From assembly GCF_900188295.1 (NCBI RefSeq), contig NZ_FZNM01000001.1, positions 523,212-587,211 on the forward strand: DNA of 64,000 bases, read 5' to 3'. The notes beneath the pieces were generated by a model, which saw only the letters and a program-made list of their open reading frames with translations, did not search any database and was not told the DNA's origin. The DNA is from Paracoccus sediminis. Its GTDB lineage: Bacteria; Pseudomonadota; Alphaproteobacteria; Rhodobacterales; Rhodobacteraceae. Below are positions 63,906 to 64,000 of the stretch, piece by piece (the first letter of the stretch is position 1; each line of letters opens with the position of its first letter). A program made the position numbers and the translations under genes.

Positions 63906-64000
63906 GATAGTGCCCCGTGGCGTGGTGTAGGAGCGCCGACCCTCGGAAAGGTCAGGGCCTGATCAGGACGCCACGGCGGGCAGCCTGACATTGGGATTGT
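63905..64000. other. Possible junction sequence interrupting the sulfatase gene
   Basis: Similarity to the sulfatase family fades abruptly at about 63905. The remaining 95 bases hold an inverted repeat (CCGTGGCGT at about 63915 and ACGCCACGG at about 63968) and no long frame. This may be the end of an insertion sequence continuing past the window, or an old deletion scar. I cannot identify a transposase here. Confidence 0.25.

Overview
The window is GC-rich and densely coded. It looks like chromosome from an alphaproteobacterium of the Rhodobacteraceae, most like Paracoccus. The clues are a RibH2-type lumazine synthase behind an FMN riboswitch, a Zur/ZnuABC cluster, HemP, a Bfd/bacterioferritin pair, RamB/ScfR-type short-chain fatty acid regulators and valine-catabolism genes, all with strong GC3 bias. 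Genus is inference. No integrase, CRISPR array or complete insertion sequence is visible. No gene-free stretch exceeds 300 bases; the longest, about 250 bases before ribH, holds the riboswitch.

1-13 kb: a DUF21/CBS membrane protein (cut by the left edge) and a TerC protein; an AGE-family sugar isomerase and a PhoD-like phosphatase; a retropepsin-like protease coupled to MarC; tatABC with a DUF815 ATPase; a TPP-dependent enzyme; and a PepSY/response regulator/histidine kinase operon facing a small RTX calcium-binding protein across an array of CTGACA repeats. 14-24.9 kb: a large hybrid histidine kinase, FMN riboswitch plus ribH, glmU-glmS, a phosphoglycolate phosphatase-like gene, bfd-bfr, queA and an MFS permease. 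24.9-34.7 kb: dihydrolipoyl dehydrogenase, a beta-helix protein, an FMN split-barrel protein, acetyl-CoA synthetase, an MHS-family transporter with a large extracytoplasmic insert, a REC-only regulator and small unknown proteins.

34.7-41 kb: zinc uptake (znuB, znuC, zur facing znuA over likely Zur sites), hemP, an RluB/RsuA-family pseudouridine synthase with a very long disordered tail, tadA and tRNA-Gly(TCC). 41-49 kb: valine degradation (mmsB, 3-hydroxyisobutyryl-CoA hydrolase, acyl-CoA dehydrogenase, then mmsA with a divergent LysR regulator), with a YbdK-like ligase and a proline/glycine-rich tail-anchored protein in between. 49-53.6 kb: a CBS protein, coaD, an SDR/FAH pair, bactofilin and an M23 peptidase.

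53.6-61 kb is the most distinctive region. Two divergent XRE regulators of the short-chain-fatty-acyl type share an intergenic region with two perfect TTTGCAAA boxes. They are followed by a REC-only regulator, a small membrane protein and an SLC5-STAC-histidine kinase of the CrbS/CbrA type, then an orphan FliM-like protein. Together with the acs-MHS-REC genes at 29-34 kb, whose REC protein resembles the one here, this looks like an acetate/short-chain fatty acid sensing and uptake network (inference). 61-64 kb: infA, maf, an RNase E/G-family gene, yacG, tRNA-Phe and a sulfatase-like gene that seems disrupted near the right edge.
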